Shown in pieces: positions 10,543-20,148 of a stretch of 64,000 bases of DNA. Position 1 is the first letter of the stretch. Every line of letters begins with the position of its first letter. The position numbers were made by a program, and so were the translations under genes. A model generated the notes under the pieces. The model had not been told where the DNA came from and searched no databases. It worked only from the letters and a program-made list of their open reading frames with translations. This DNA comes from Pachyseris speciosa (Eukaryota; Cnidaria; Anthozoa; Scleractinia; Pachyseridae), in the NCBI GenBank assembly GCA_016490735.1, contig JAEMWC010000666.1:236001-300000 (forward strand), read 5' to 3'.

Positions 10543-10985
10543 TTACATATTTTTGAAATAATTGATTATGAATCTATGATTGACTCTTGTGTCTGCGGGA
10601 TTGAATTTTGCATTATGAATGACTTTCAATATGGGGGTCCCTTTCTGTCTTTCAATAAATAGTACAAACACCAATATCCACATAATACTGATTCCCTTTC
10701 TTGTATCTCATCACCAGAGTATTCAAGTTGTTTACCGCTTGCAGCCATGTATTTCTGTACTTCTGTTGGCATCATTAAACCGAAAGAGTCGAAGTATTCA
10801 CAGTATTTATCATTTTTGAAATTCCTATAACAAACCCAGTGAGTACCAGGTCCAATTTTGGAATCAAGATTGACTATCCCACATTCATTCTTTTTTATTT
10901 GTCTCGGCATATTGTCTCTTGAAAATACTCCTCTAAAATGTTTTATTCCAAGTTGTTTAACCCAATTGATTAAATCAAAGTTGGA
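10543..10985 (-). pseudogene. Adenain-like (C48/adenovirus-type) maturation protease (P1), one break and unclear start
   Basis: The core shows the cysteine protease order of adenain: His in GTHWVCYRN, Asp in EYFDSFG, then Gln in EIQERES and the nucleophile region LCGYWCLYYL. It cleaves capsid and core precursors during virion maturation in adenoviruses; the same role is inferred here. A single break at the run of five Cs/Gs near 10634 shifts the last about 30 codons into another frame, ending at 10543. The expected N-terminal segment (PLSNFDLINWVKQLG) is present upstream to about 10985, but no ATG starts it. The frame lies in the -1 register of the upstream core gene, whose stop is at 10997. 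Either an overlapping stop-start was lost in this copy or expression depends on the upstream gene. Confidence 0.88.
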
Positions 10986-10996
10986 TAAGGGTTTAT

Positions 10997-11848
10997 TTAC
11001 AAAATGGTTCCTAGTATGGGGATTGAATTGAATGGACTGTTTTTGCCCAGTAGAAGTCCTTTTCCTTTTTTTTTTTTTTTCATTCCATAACCGATTGGGT
11101 TATTCCATGTACCAAAAACAGGAGGTGATTGCCATGGAATCATAGCATGTTTCCCACCTTTCTTTCTGGGTACAATGTCATCTGGAACATGAACAGGTAT
11201 TGACCGTCTTGGACGGCTGCTTTCAACATGCAAACCTTTTCCAGTTAATTTTCTGATTGCTTCTATAGCCAAAGGAATTCCAATGCTGGCGAGTATTGTT
11301 CCAATACCCTTTCCAGTCTGCGCTTTTGTTGGTTTTATAACAACGTCTCCACCATACTGCATTTTTTGGATAACATCAGCCATCTGTCTCGTATTCAATA
11401 AATTTCCTACATTCAATAATTGGGATAAATTGGCATTAGGAATAAGAAATCCTCCTTTTTGTTTCTTTCCAAATAGTTTATCAATGCCGAGACTTGCTAA
11501 TGAAGAAAGAGCACCTGTAGCCAATGCTGGAGCCGCTTTAGCTACTGCTTTACCTGCATAAGGCAATAGTCTTGTTCCAAGTGAAAAAAGACTGGACCAA
11601 AGAGAACCTCCTTCTTGGACTGATTTTCTGATCTGTGCTTTGGATATCTTTACATCAGCACCTGTTCCATTTCTCTGTGATTTGGCTAATTTTTTTATCT
11701 GTGTTTTTGTCAACATCATTTGATCACCTCCAGTGAGATCTCCATGTGCGAGTCTCAATGTTACCGGTGAATTTGTTTGTATAGCTTTTGCAAGCCTTTG
11801 CTTCTGACTGTTTGAAAGTCTTACTCCATGAGGATGATAAGTAGTCAT
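10997..11848 (-). CDS. Basic virion core protein, adintovirus pVI/pX-like (P1)
   Basis: This intact 283-residue, very basic protein begins with MTTYHPHGVRLSNSQKQRLA. It contains a glycine/alanine-rich amphipathic stretch (GGSLWSSLFSLGTRLLPYAG), several Gly-Gly sites that could be protease targets, a polylysine run encoded by A15 near 11080, and a hydrophobic C-terminus NSIPILGTIL. Its position beside the protease and capsid gene, plus its composition, fit the core/minor capsid proteins that adintovirus studies compare with adenovirus pVI and pX. The exact equivalence is uncertain. The leader is AT-rich (TATAAACATATATTAT) without a clear TCTAA box, unlike the neighbouring late genes. Confidence 0.75.
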   Translation of the reverse strand: MTTYHPHGVRLSNSQKQRLAKAIQTNSPVTLRLAHGDLTGGDQMMLTKTQIKKLAKSQRNGTGADVKISKAQIRKSVQEGGSLWSSLFSLGTRLLPYAGKAVAKAAPALATGALSSLASLGIDKLFGKKQKGGFLIPNANLSQLLNVGNLLNTRQMADVIQKMQYGGDVVIKPTKAQTGKGIGTILASIGIPLAIEAIRKLTGKGLHVESSRPRRSIPVHVPDDIVPRKKGGKHAMIPWQSPPVFGTWNNPIGYGMKKKKKGKGLLLGKNSPFNSIPILGTIL

Positions 11849-11906
11849 ATAATATATGTTTATACTAAATTGTATTTAATACAAACAATCATTTAATTTA
11901 TTTAAT

Positions 11907-13189
11907 TTACATTGATCTCAGAATTAATTTTCCATCAGTCTTTCTCATCTCAATATCCTGCTCATAGAGGACCAATGCATACACACTGTAATCAGCATTT
12001 GTTGCAGCACTCAAAGTGTATTTGAAAGTCAGTTTTGTCATTCCATCTTTAATATCCTGTTTCTGTTTTGTCAGATCGAAATAAACAAAAGGGAATATTG
12101 TACCGAAATTGCCCTGTTGAGAAGGGTACTTTCACTGAAATCGTTTACAGCTTGAACATATTTCAAAACATCTCTAAATACTCTTGTTGGTTCTGTTGAT
12201 GGTTTATAACGAAGCTCTGGATAATCATTTCCATTGCCAACCTCAAGATAACAATCAGTCAAAGTTCGGTCATTTGCAACTGAGAATGTGTTATAGAGAA
12301 ATTTATTGGCTGTCTGAGATGCATTATTGGCATCATTGATGATGAATACAAAGACATGCCTGGGTTTGTTTATTCCTGTGGAAATACGGAAATTGGCTGT
12401 CTGTTGTCTTGTTGAATTGCCTCTCTCAACCATTTCTCTCATGTAAGTCCACTTTCTGTTGTCAAGATACTTGCTCATGTATAAGGACTTTCCCGCAGAA
12501 TTAAAAACAATGCGAGGAACTATTAGCTGGAATTTAGTTAGTACCACACGGCAATCATCAGCAGCTTGCCAAATCAAATTGGCATCACTCTCAAGTGTCA
12601 ATTTCACCTCTATTTTTGAGTTAGGCATGAGTTCATCCCAAAAGCTCTTGAAAAAACCGTATCTGTTCAATGCTATCTCTGCATTTACTTCACCACCATC
12701 ATTAAGCAAAGCTTTACGATCTGAGAATCCTTTGTTATAAGCAGCTTGTGCCACTCTGTTTTCAGCACCTCTGCTGGTGTCAAGATAGAAGAACTCATTG
12801 GTTCCCTGACTTACAACATAACCCTGTGAATACTCAAGCAATGACTTAATATTTGTGGCCTGGTTAGCGTCTCGGCATTCATAAACATCAAGACCATTCA
12901 TTTTTACATTAATGGTGTTAATAAGAGCGTGAGCTGAATTAACAATACCATTTCGATCTGCAGCAGCAATGTTACCTCCATCTGCAAGCTTGTTTACAAT
13001 GAAAATAACATTAAAACGGGCATTATACCAGTCAAATGGTGTAGTCTCTCCACTGTTATCAACAACGAAACGGTAACCTGTTTTCCTCTGATGAGCATTG
13101 TTTGCTACTACAGTATTAAGTGCTGTCTCTAGTTCGAACACTACATCTTCATATCTTTCGATATATTTTGAGTCACGATAGTTTGACAT
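11907..13189 (-). pseudogene. Major capsid protein, double jelly roll (hexon-like), one C-terminal break (P1)
   Basis: The ATG at 13189 follows a TCTAA box with an 11-nt gap. The long first frame of 372 codons starts MSNYRDSKYIERYEDVVFEL and includes DWYNARFNVIFIVNKLADGG, SQGTNEFFYLDTSRG and RYGFFKSFWDELMPNSK, the pattern of Polinton and adintovirus major capsid proteins, which form trimeric double-jelly-roll capsomers. A one-base break at about 12115 displaces the last about 65 codons, which remain readable in another frame (PFVYFDLTKQ...) down to a stop at 11907-11909. Total length of about 425 residues is normal. Apart from this break the gene looks complete. It is the central structural gene of the leftward late cluster. 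Confidence 0.93.
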
Positions 13190-13200
13190 ATATTATTGTG

Positions 13201-13205
13201 TTAGA
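13201..13205 (-). promoter_or_regulatory. TCTAA late-promoter-like box before the major capsid gene
   Basis: On the minus strand TCTAA is followed by exactly 11 nt (CACAATAATAT) and ATG at 13189. Confidence 0.75.
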
Positions 13206-13211
13206 TAAAAG

Positions 13212-13442
13212 TTATTTTATTTTACGTGGTCGACCTCTCTTTCTTTTGATTAAACCACCAGTCTGGCTCACACTCTCAGTTCCACTCTTTCTCTTTTTCA
13301 AAAGTTCTATGATTTTGTCGCCAGCTTTTTTGCCAGCATGTTCACCAATTGTTGTTGCTGCTTTTTTTCCAGCTGTTTTGATCATATCAGTCACAATACC
13401 TTCACCATGTTGTTCATATTTTTTAAACTCAAACCGTTTCAT
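13212..13442 (-). CDS. Small basic core protein with AT-hook-like tail (P1)
   Basis: This intact 76-residue protein runs from MKRFEFKKYEQHGEG through an alanine/lysine helix (AGKKAATTIGEHAGKKAGDK) to KRKRGRPRKIK. The terminal RGRPRK is an AT-hook-like and nuclear-localisation-like signal, so a DNA-condensing or nuclear-targeting role is plausible. Such short basic proteins sit beside the capsid gene in adintoviruses and are compared with adenovirus pX. A weaker CCTAA box lies only 6 nt before the ATG. It is separated from the capsid gene by 22 bp and from the penton gene by 13 bp. Confidence 0.7.
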   Translation of the reverse strand: MKRFEFKKYEQHGEGIVTDMIKTAGKKAATTIGEHAGKKAGDKIIELLKKRKSGTESVSQTGGLIKRKRGRPRKIK

Positions 13443-13455
13443 ATACTATTAGGTT

Positions 13456-14242
13456 TTATAATTCCACACTTCTCAAGAATAACTCAATATACCAATCTAT
13501 CCCATTTAAATCGACTGGAGCTCTAGAAGAGTCTGTGACATAAAAACGTATTGAGCTGATTGTATGTGTTGAGACAGGATTCCATGAAAGAAAACGAGGT
13601 TTGTAAGTGAAAGGTAAACTTCTAACGAGATCTGTGACAGGAATAACAGCGATTGTATTTGTGCTATTTCCATCAACAATGCTATCTGTCACCAAATCAC
13701 AATTGATATAAATTTCATCTACTCCTCTTGTAATATCAGGTAGATTTGTTCCATATTCTGTGGCTGGAACTAATTTTGAATCGAAACCGATAAGTTTTCT
13801 GAAATCAAGATTCCTCAGATCCACACGATAATTTTCATTGAGTTCAATCAAAATGCGATATGTTGACAAAACGAAATACATGTTAATACCATACTTGTAT
13901 TTTTTTTCATCTGTTTCATCTGGATTAAGTCTTTGGTTTTTTTTTTTCCATGAATTTATGAATGTAATCATCGATATCGTCATATGAATACATCCCGTTA
14001 ACGAATGTTATTGTTTCCCAGTTTACACCTTTGTCATAGCTGTATTTCATTTGATTATTCCCAAAAATATCTCTGATATTGTACCAACTGTATGTCATAT
14101 TGATGACATTCACAGCCATTTCATATTTTAAATCATTCGTTAATTTAAGAGGTGAATTAAATCTTTTTTCAAAATCATGACTCTTACTGACACCAATTTT
14201 GTCTCTGTTTTTACTGTTGAATCGTAATGAAATTTCTGTCAT
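13456..14242 (-). pseudogene. Minor capsid (penton) protein, frame break at a 13-A run (P1)
   Basis: The first frame (14242-13925) begins MTEISLRFNSKNRDKIGVSK and contains FVNGMYSYDDIDDYIHKFM, typical of Polinton penton proteins. At a run of about 13 A (T on the plus strand, about 13934-13946) the frame is lost. The rest is readable in another frame, with YGINMYFVLSTYRILIELNE, NLPDITRGVDEIYINCDLVT and the C-terminal FLRSVEL stop at 13456. Single-jelly-roll penton proteins occupy the five-fold vertices. A long homopolymer is also where sequencing consensus errors concentrate, so the break may not be real. A second, more decayed penton fragment sits at 37110-37580. The TCTAA box is 11 nt before ATG. 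Confidence 0.9.
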
Positions 14243-14248
14243 ATACTT

Positions 14249-14548
14249 TTACATTAGATATTTCATCATTATTTTATTCAACTCACCAGTTTTCAGGATT
14301 CCCAGTCTGTTCAATGTATGCAATATTTTTGTGAATTCATTTTGAACATTTCTGCTGTTGTTGCCGGCTGAAATAGATCCACCAAGTAACTGTAGTCTTG
14401 AAAGCATGTCACCCAAAAATGCACCCCTTGAACCCATTCCTTTCCCTGTTTTGTATTTGTAAGAAGCTAATACATCATCAATCGTATCTCTATATTTCTT
14501 CAAAGTTTGTATTTCTCTTTTATGAGATTCATTTTCTTCTGCACTCAT
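14249..14548 (-). CDS. Small P1 protein of unknown function, downstream cistron
   Basis: The 99 residues start MSAEENESHKREIQTLKKYR, predicted largely helical, with a short glycine-rich centre and a helical C-terminus (ILHTLNRLGILKTGELNKI). The ATG overlaps the stop of the upstream gene as ATGA at 14545-14548, so it probably shares that gene's transcript. No TCTAA box of its own is seen. Position between the penton and the next structural-type gene suggests a virion or assembly role. I do not recognise a family. Confidence 0.65.
   Translation of the reverse strand: MSAEENESHKREIQTLKKYRDTIDDVLASYKYKTGKGMGSRGAFLGDMLSRLQLLGGSISAGNNSRNVQNEFTKILHTLNRLGILKTGELNKIMMKYLM
14254..14258 (-). promoter_or_regulatory. 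TCTAA late-promoter-like box before the penton gene
   Basis: On the minus strand TCTAA, an 11-nt gap (TGTAAAAGTAT) and ATG at 14242. The box lies just beyond the 3' end of the upstream small gene. Confidence 0.75.
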
Positions 14549-15054
14549 TGATTTTTTTTTCTTCTTCCCATATTCTGGGCTATATCTTTAGCTTTTTTCT
14601 TTTCCTCGACAAGTTTTTGTGGGGCGACTTGAGTCAAATCGCTTGGTTTCAAAAGCCTGTTATTTTTTAATATAATTCTATCATCTCTATCGAAATAGTT
14701 ATCGATCGATAATATGTTGGGTGCCTGATCCTCTTTTTCAGGTGCTTCAATGGCTCCAGGAAGTTCCGTTCCCATTGTAATAGCTCTTCTATTAGCTTCA
14801 ATAACATTATCAAGTCCTTGTGTTAAAGCCTGTTGATTCTTTTTCAACTGTTTAATGACTTCATCCTGTTTTTCGTCGACACTTTCTTTCACACTCTTCT
14901 GGACATCAATAGAGGGTTTCAGCAATTCTGATGTTGTATCATATGCATCCTGTTTTCTGTATTCATAAGTCTTGATAACATCACGAACTTCTCTAGTTTT
15001 ATTTCCGGCTTCAATTCCACTTTTAAGAAGCCTTTTCATTCGTTCTATATCCAT
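14545..15054 (-). CDS. Coiled-coil-rich P1 protein, probable structural or assembly factor
   Basis: The frame starts at the ATG at 15054 (MDIERMKRLLKSGIEAGNKT), 11 nt from a TCTAA box; a possible upstream non-ATG start is less likely. It encodes about 169 residues, highly charged, with a long probable coiled coil (VKESVDEKQDEVIKQLKKNQ) and a basic tail (GRRKKNQ). It is divergent to the packaging ATPase, from which only 36 bp separate it. No family is recognised. Context, late-type promoter and composition suggest a virion component or scaffold. Confidence 0.7.
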   Translation of the reverse strand: MDIERMKRLLKSGIEAGNKTREVRDVIKTYEYRKQDAYDTTSELLKPSIDVQKSVKESVDEKQDEVIKQLKKNQQALTQGLDNVIEANRRAITMGTELPGAIEAPEKEDQAPNILSIDNYFDRDDRIILKNNRLLKPSDLTQVAPQKLVEEKKKAKDIAQNMGRRKKNQ

Positions 15055-15090
15055 ATACAATTGTGTTAGACTAATCTAAACTATTTACAT
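15055..15090. promoter_or_regulatory. 36-bp divergent late promoter with two opposed TCTAA boxes
   Basis: The leftward gene (ATG 15054) has TCTAA at 15070-15066 and the rightward ATPase (ATG 15091) has TCTAA at 15075-15079. Each box is exactly 11 nt from its start codon. The boxes are back to back, four bases apart, giving a compact bidirectional promoter. Confidence 0.75.
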
Positions 15091-15729
15091 ATGGAAATCC
15101 CTAATTATGATATTCAGGGTTTAAAGAATTCATTCAGACAGTTGTATCCGTATATGCCAAAAGACACTTTCAGGATGCTGCTGGCTGGTAATTCTGGATC
15201 TGGAAAGACAACATTGTTCATGCATCTGATTATGGAACCATTGGTCTATTATGATCAGATACATCTTTATGCAAAAAATTTGGATCAAGACAAATATCAA
15301 TATCTTCGGAAAGTAATGGATGAAATAAGCAGTCACATTGGATATCCTGCCTTGGTTTGCAGTCAAGAAGAGATATTGCCAGTTGAACAAATAAAAGACA
15401 CAAATTTGCAGCGATTGGTTGTTTTTGATGATTTCGTGACTGACAAGAAACAAGATCAGATAATCAGCTATTTCATTCAAGGGAGACACAAGAACTGTTC
15501 AGTCATATATCTCACACAATCATTCTATGGATGCCCAAAATCAATCAGACTCAATTGCAGTCACTTCTGCCTTTATGATTTCCCATCCTCAAGAGAAAGG
15601 AACTTGATTGCACAAGAACTTGGAATAGACAAGAAGAAATACATTGAAGCAACCAAGAAACCATATTCCTTCTGTTATGTCGACAAGCCAATGAAAACAA
15701 TCAAGAGAAATTTTTATGGTGCAGTTTAA
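15091..15729 (+). CDS. FtsK/HerA-type genome-packaging ATPase (P1)
   Basis: This intact 212-residue ATPase has Walker A AGNSGSGKTT at about residues 32-41 and Walker B LVVFDDF at about 109-115. A sensor-like LTQSFYGCPKSIRLNCSHFC and a C-terminal KPYSFCYVDKP complete the pattern of Polinton, adintovirus and virophage A32-like packaging ATPases, which pump DNA into capsids. The start is fixed by the TCTAA box and 11-nt gap. It opens the rightward late cluster, followed 17 bp later by a tiny ORF and then the fibre genes. A different ATPase, with a zinc finger, is encoded in P3 (54781-56124). Confidence 0.95.
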   Translation: MEIPNYDIQGLKNSFRQLYPYMPKDTFRMLLAGNSGSGKTTLFMHLIMEPLVYYDQIHLYAKNLDQDKYQYLRKVMDEISSHIGYPALVCSQEEILPVEQIKDTNLQRLVVFDDFVTDKKQDQIISYFIQGRHKNCSVIYLTQSFYGCPKSIRLNCSHFCLYDFPSSRERNLIAQELGIDKKKYIEATKKPYSFCYVDKPMKTIKRNFYGAV

Positions 15730-15745
15730 TCTAATCTAATATTAT

Positions 15746-15820
15746 ATGGCAATCAATAATTTTCAAAATCCAGAAAAACAGGAGAATCCCAGAATAGAAA
15801 GAATCGAAAAATTAATCTAA
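15746..15820 (+). CDS. 24-codon mini-ORF with its own late-type box (P1)
   Basis: ATG at 15746 opens MAINNFQNPEKQENPRIERI and ends with TAA at 15818-15820. It is preceded by a doubled box, TCTAATCTAA (15730-15739), the first TCTAA being 11 nt from the ATG exactly as for large late genes. The next fibre gene's TCTAA overlaps its last codons and stop. It could encode a small virion peptide or be a leader ORF for the fibre mRNA. No family is recognised. Confidence 0.45.
   Translation: MAINNFQNPEKQENPRIERIEKLI
15816..15820 (+). promoter_or_regulatory. TCTAA late-promoter-like box before fibre gene 1
   Basis: TCTAA, a 12-nt gap (CAAGATGATATA) and ATG at 15833. The same arrangement occurs before fibre gene 2. 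Confidence 0.75.
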
Positions 15821-15832
15821 CAAGATGATATA

Positions 15833-18800
15833 ATGGGAGTTTTTAATGCTCAAATAAATCAAGATAAAACAGAAACTGGTACTGGTGAAAGAGGCCCAGC
15901 TGGTCCAGTTGGTCCCAAAGGTGAAAAAGGTGATAGAGGTCCAAAAGGTAATACAGGTGCAATTGGTCCACAAGGAGCTACTGGAGCTGTTGGTCCCAAA
16001 GGTGATGGATTTAGATTAACACAAGATGGTAATTATGACATTGAAAATAAACGTTTGACATATGTTGGTGATCCAGTAAATCATTATGATTCTGCTAACT
16101 TGGGATATGTTAATGATGCTGTTTTATCAATTGAAGGAACACGTGTTAATCCATTCAAATTTCTTCTTGAAGATACATCAAAAACAACTATTCTTAGAAA
16201 TGCAAATAATCTGCAATTTGAAGACTATGATAAAAGCCCTTACTCAATAAATAAAAAATCATTGTCTTTTGTCATCCCACTGCTGGTCTTACAACTGTTC
16301 TTCGTTTTGATCTGACACAATTGGAAGTTTCAAAGTACACTTTAGTTGTTGAGTTTTATACTGATGGTAGCCCAAATAATGCAACAGTCGATGACGACAA
16401 TCTGTCATCTAATTTAATTGAAAGAAAGGATTCAATAAAAAGAGCATTTCCAAAGACTCATCTTGTTGATGGTTATCTCAAAAGAATATTCTTCCTTGAA
16501 AAAACGAGAGTTGGTCAGACATCAATGGAATTATTGTTGATCTCACCATATTTAACAAATAATGCAAAACATCATATCATAGTTTATGGTGTTTATGGAT
16601 TTTCTAATATCATTTTATCACATATTCACGACCCAGTGTATGAAATTGAAAACGGCAATGTTGCTTTTGGTGGTAAAATTGACATGAAAAACAATAAAAT
16701 CATTAATGTTGGTGAAGGTACATCAGAAAATGACTGTGTGACAAAAAAACAACTTGATTTTAAATTAGATAGAGCAACATTCATCATTACTAATGCTCTT
16801 CCTGGTATACCCATTTTTGACAGCATTTCGATTGCTTTGATTCCTACTCTCGCAGTTTTAGGTGTTGATACACAGAATAGAGTTTCAAGTTGGTCGAATC
16901 CCGTCAATAACATTAATTTCACACAAACAAATGATTCAAATAAACCTCTTTTATTGAAAGATTCCGTTTTCAACAGATATTTTCTTCGTTTCGATGGTAT
17001 TGATGACTATTTAGGTGTTGATTCTTTTGATGTATCCGGAATTGGTGGATCAAGTGGAAATACATGCACTGTGATGCTGGTTGTCAACACGAAAAAAATC
17101 AAGAATCAATCCCAATTTCAATGGGGTCGGGTGAAATTCGCTTTGGTGTTCATCTGCCTTGGATTGATGGAGTATGTTATATTGATTTCGGTTCTACATC
17201 AAATGGAAGACTTGCTGTTTCTTCTTTGACTGATCTGACTGGTAATATTGAAGTCTGGACAATACGCGTAAATGGCCAGAATATAGAACTATTCAGAGGC
17301 ATTACATCTATGACACCAGTTGGAACAGAAACAATCTCAGAAACACTGTCAGGAAATCCACAAGAAATGTTAATTGGTTGTCAAGTTAATACAGATGGTT
17401 CTCCATTTAATTTTTCTGAAATGGATCTTTATGCCTTTGCTGTTTGGAGTAAATCATTGACGGATTCGGAATTGAAAAACATGTTTCGATACATTCAAAA
17501 TTATTTTTTTGATGAAAATGTCGACTTGTCTCCATATGTCAATAAAGACGGGAGTGTTGCAATGACTGATAATCTGAATATGGATGACAATAAAATCATT
17601 AATGTTGACGCTCCAACTGGTGACAAAGATGCAGCCAATAAGAAATATGTTGATGATCATGTCCCAAGTATTGATTTATCTTCGTATCTCAAAAAAGATG
17701 GAAGTGTTGCAATGACTGGAGATTTTGACATGGGTGACAATAAAATAACAAATGTTGGATCTCCAAACTCTGATAAAGATTCTGCCAACAAAAAGTATGT
17801 TGATGACCTTGTTTTTTCAGCATCAGGAGCTCAACGCAACCCATTCGCTTTTCTGTTAAAAGACATATCCAAGTCTTCTGCAGTCAGTGGTGTGGAAAAC
17901 CTTCAAATTGAGAATTTTGACAGATCACCTTATCACATAAACAAGTCATCATTGTCTTTTTTCATCAAACGAAGAGGCAACTTCACATCCAAAATTCGTT
18001 TTAATGTAACATCTTTGAGAAATGGACAGTATACATTTGTTACTGAGTTTTACTCACCATCAGACCCAAGAAGTGCTGCAATCAGTTTAACCCTTCCAAC
18101 AATTAACATGCGTGACGCTGGACTGTCATTTCAAAAAGCTTTTACTAGAACTCCACACGTTGATGGTTATATTAAAATTCTTTTCCAGATAGAAAAAAGA
18201 AGTGGTGGTCAAGCGACAATACAGGTGGAACTTTCCAGCACAGCTCCTGCGTCTAACACCAAAACACATATCATTGTTTATGGGGCTTATGGCTATCATA
18301 CCAATTTGTCTTACTTTCTCCATGACCCAGCTTATGAAATTGAAAACGGTCATGTTGCGTTTGGTAGTAATGTTGACATGAAATTAAACAAAATCCTCAA
18401 CCTGCAGGATAACCCCTCAAACCCCCAAGATGCTGTAAACAAAAAGTATGTTGATGCTGAAATTGCTGGTATTGATGTTTCTCAATTTCTTAAAAAGATG
18501 GAAGTGTTATAATGACCGGCAATCAGGATTTTGGGGGGTTTATTATTAGAGGTTATGGGATAGGAAACCAACCAGCAGATCTTGTGAATAAATCGTATAT
18601 TGACACTAATCTCGCATCAAAAAGCAGTATCAGTCAAACTCTACTTCGAGATGGAACACAAGAAATGACTGCTAATTTAAATCTTGCTGGTAACAAAGTG
18701 ATCAACTGTGCAACACCAACTGCTAACACAGATGCTGCCAACAAAAGATATGTTGACCAGGCCCCTTTTCTTAAACTTGTCGGAGGTCGAATGGTTGGTG

Positions 18801-20131
18801 ATATTGACATGGGTGATAACACACTCGCAAACTTAAAAGAAGGAACAAATAAAACCGATGCCGTAAATTTAGATCAATTAGAAAAAAGTCATATTTCATC
18901 TGCTTCTCATCCAAAGAATGCTTTCAAATATTTGATGAATGATATCGATGAAATTAGCACTGAATATGGCTTGACAGTTAATGGATATGTCAATTTACCT
19001 CGTTCACCACATTTGATTTCAAAAAAGGTTATTGATATAGACTTGAATAAAGAAGCTAATCATATTTACAGAGCTAGAATTGGATTTAATATGTACACAA
19101 TAAAAGATGGAAAATACACTTTCATTCTTGAATGGCTATTTCCTGATTATGAAGGAATGAATCTTAGTAGTGTAACATTCAGTGCAACTGGTGGAATTAC
19201 AATTCATAAAACTGTAGGGAGAAAATTTGATAACAGAAATGAAGATCATTCGAGATATTTATTATGGATTGAAAAATCATCAGCAAGTTCACCACCTGAA
19301 TATTTATATTGTACGATTCATATTAATGCTAACCCAACTTATCCAAATAAGTACAAAGTTCATTGTGTTGCATATGGTATTGATTTTGAAGCTGTAGACG
19401 TTCCATCAAGTGTTTACGACTTCGCAGAAGCTTATAAAATCGTGAATGAGGAAATACAATTACAAACTGATTTAGATTTGAATGGTTTTGATGTGAAAGA
19501 AAATGAAAATTGGTTGTTTGGTGGAGACAATGGTGAATTTACAATGCTAAATAATATTAATATGAACACTTATCTGATAAAAGAGGCCAAACTTGGTGGT
19601 GATTTAAATCTGAATGGCTATAGAATTCATAATAATAGTTTGAATCTATTTCGTTCAAGCATTACAGGTGTAATCATGGAAACAGCTTTCGATTTGGGTG
19701 GATTTGCTCTTTACAGACCGAAATTAGGAGGTGATCTAAATTTGAATGGGAATGGAATAATCGGTCAAATACAATATTTAAATTGCTCTGTCAAAGCCAA
19801 ACGAGGACATAATAAGAATGTTTTAAAGCCTGTATTGATAAATGGCTCTGATTTTTTAGTCATTCATAATAATAACTTTCACATTAAGAATATGTATGTA
19901 ATACAAGGAACAAAACCCGGAATATTCTACTTCAAGACAAAAGCTGAAGGTGGTGGGCCTTTGCCATTACCAGCAACTATTTATGAACACAGACATAATA
20001 CTATGAGTAGAAACATCACAACGGTCAATATCAACAAATCATTATCGAGAGGCTATTTAATCATTGATTATTCACATCCTAATACAGGTGCATTTGATAC
20101 AACATTCACACTTGAAGTGGTCATGAATTAA
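15833..20131 (+). pseudogene. Large collagen-like fibre/adhesin gene 1 (P1), three frame breaks
   Basis: The N-terminus MGVFNAQINQDKTETG leads into about 15 Gly-X-Y triplets (GPAGPVGPKGEKGDRG...), then fibre repeats of the type DMGDNKITNVGSP...ANKKYVDD, which occur in many tail-fibre and adhesin shafts. Three copies of a roughly 170-residue head-like domain are seen (starting NPFKFLLEDTSK near 16150, NPFAFLLKDISK near 17840, NAFKYLMNDIDE near 18920). A LamG/concanavalin-like domain lies at about 16980-17510 (YFLRFDGIDDYLGVD...FSEMDLYAFAVW). The last part has short LGGDLNLNG beta-repeats and a terminal globular domain. Breaks lie near 16270-16320, 17130 and 18490; the last is a shortened A run. 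Unbroken length would be about 1,430 residues. It probably projects from the vertex and binds host cells. Confidence 0.85.
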
Positions 20132-20136
20132 TCTAA
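20132..20136 (+). promoter_or_regulatory. TCTAA late-promoter-like box before fibre gene 2
   Basis: TCTAA immediately follows the stop of fibre gene 1 and is 12 nt (ATTAATATTATA) from the ATG at 20149. Confidence 0.75.
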
Positions 20137-20148
20137 ATTAATATTATA

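Noticed and set aside
13925..13983. Programmed frameshift in the penton gene at the A13 run
   Set aside because: The downstream frame needs a +1 change and the run is a typical sequencing or replication error site.
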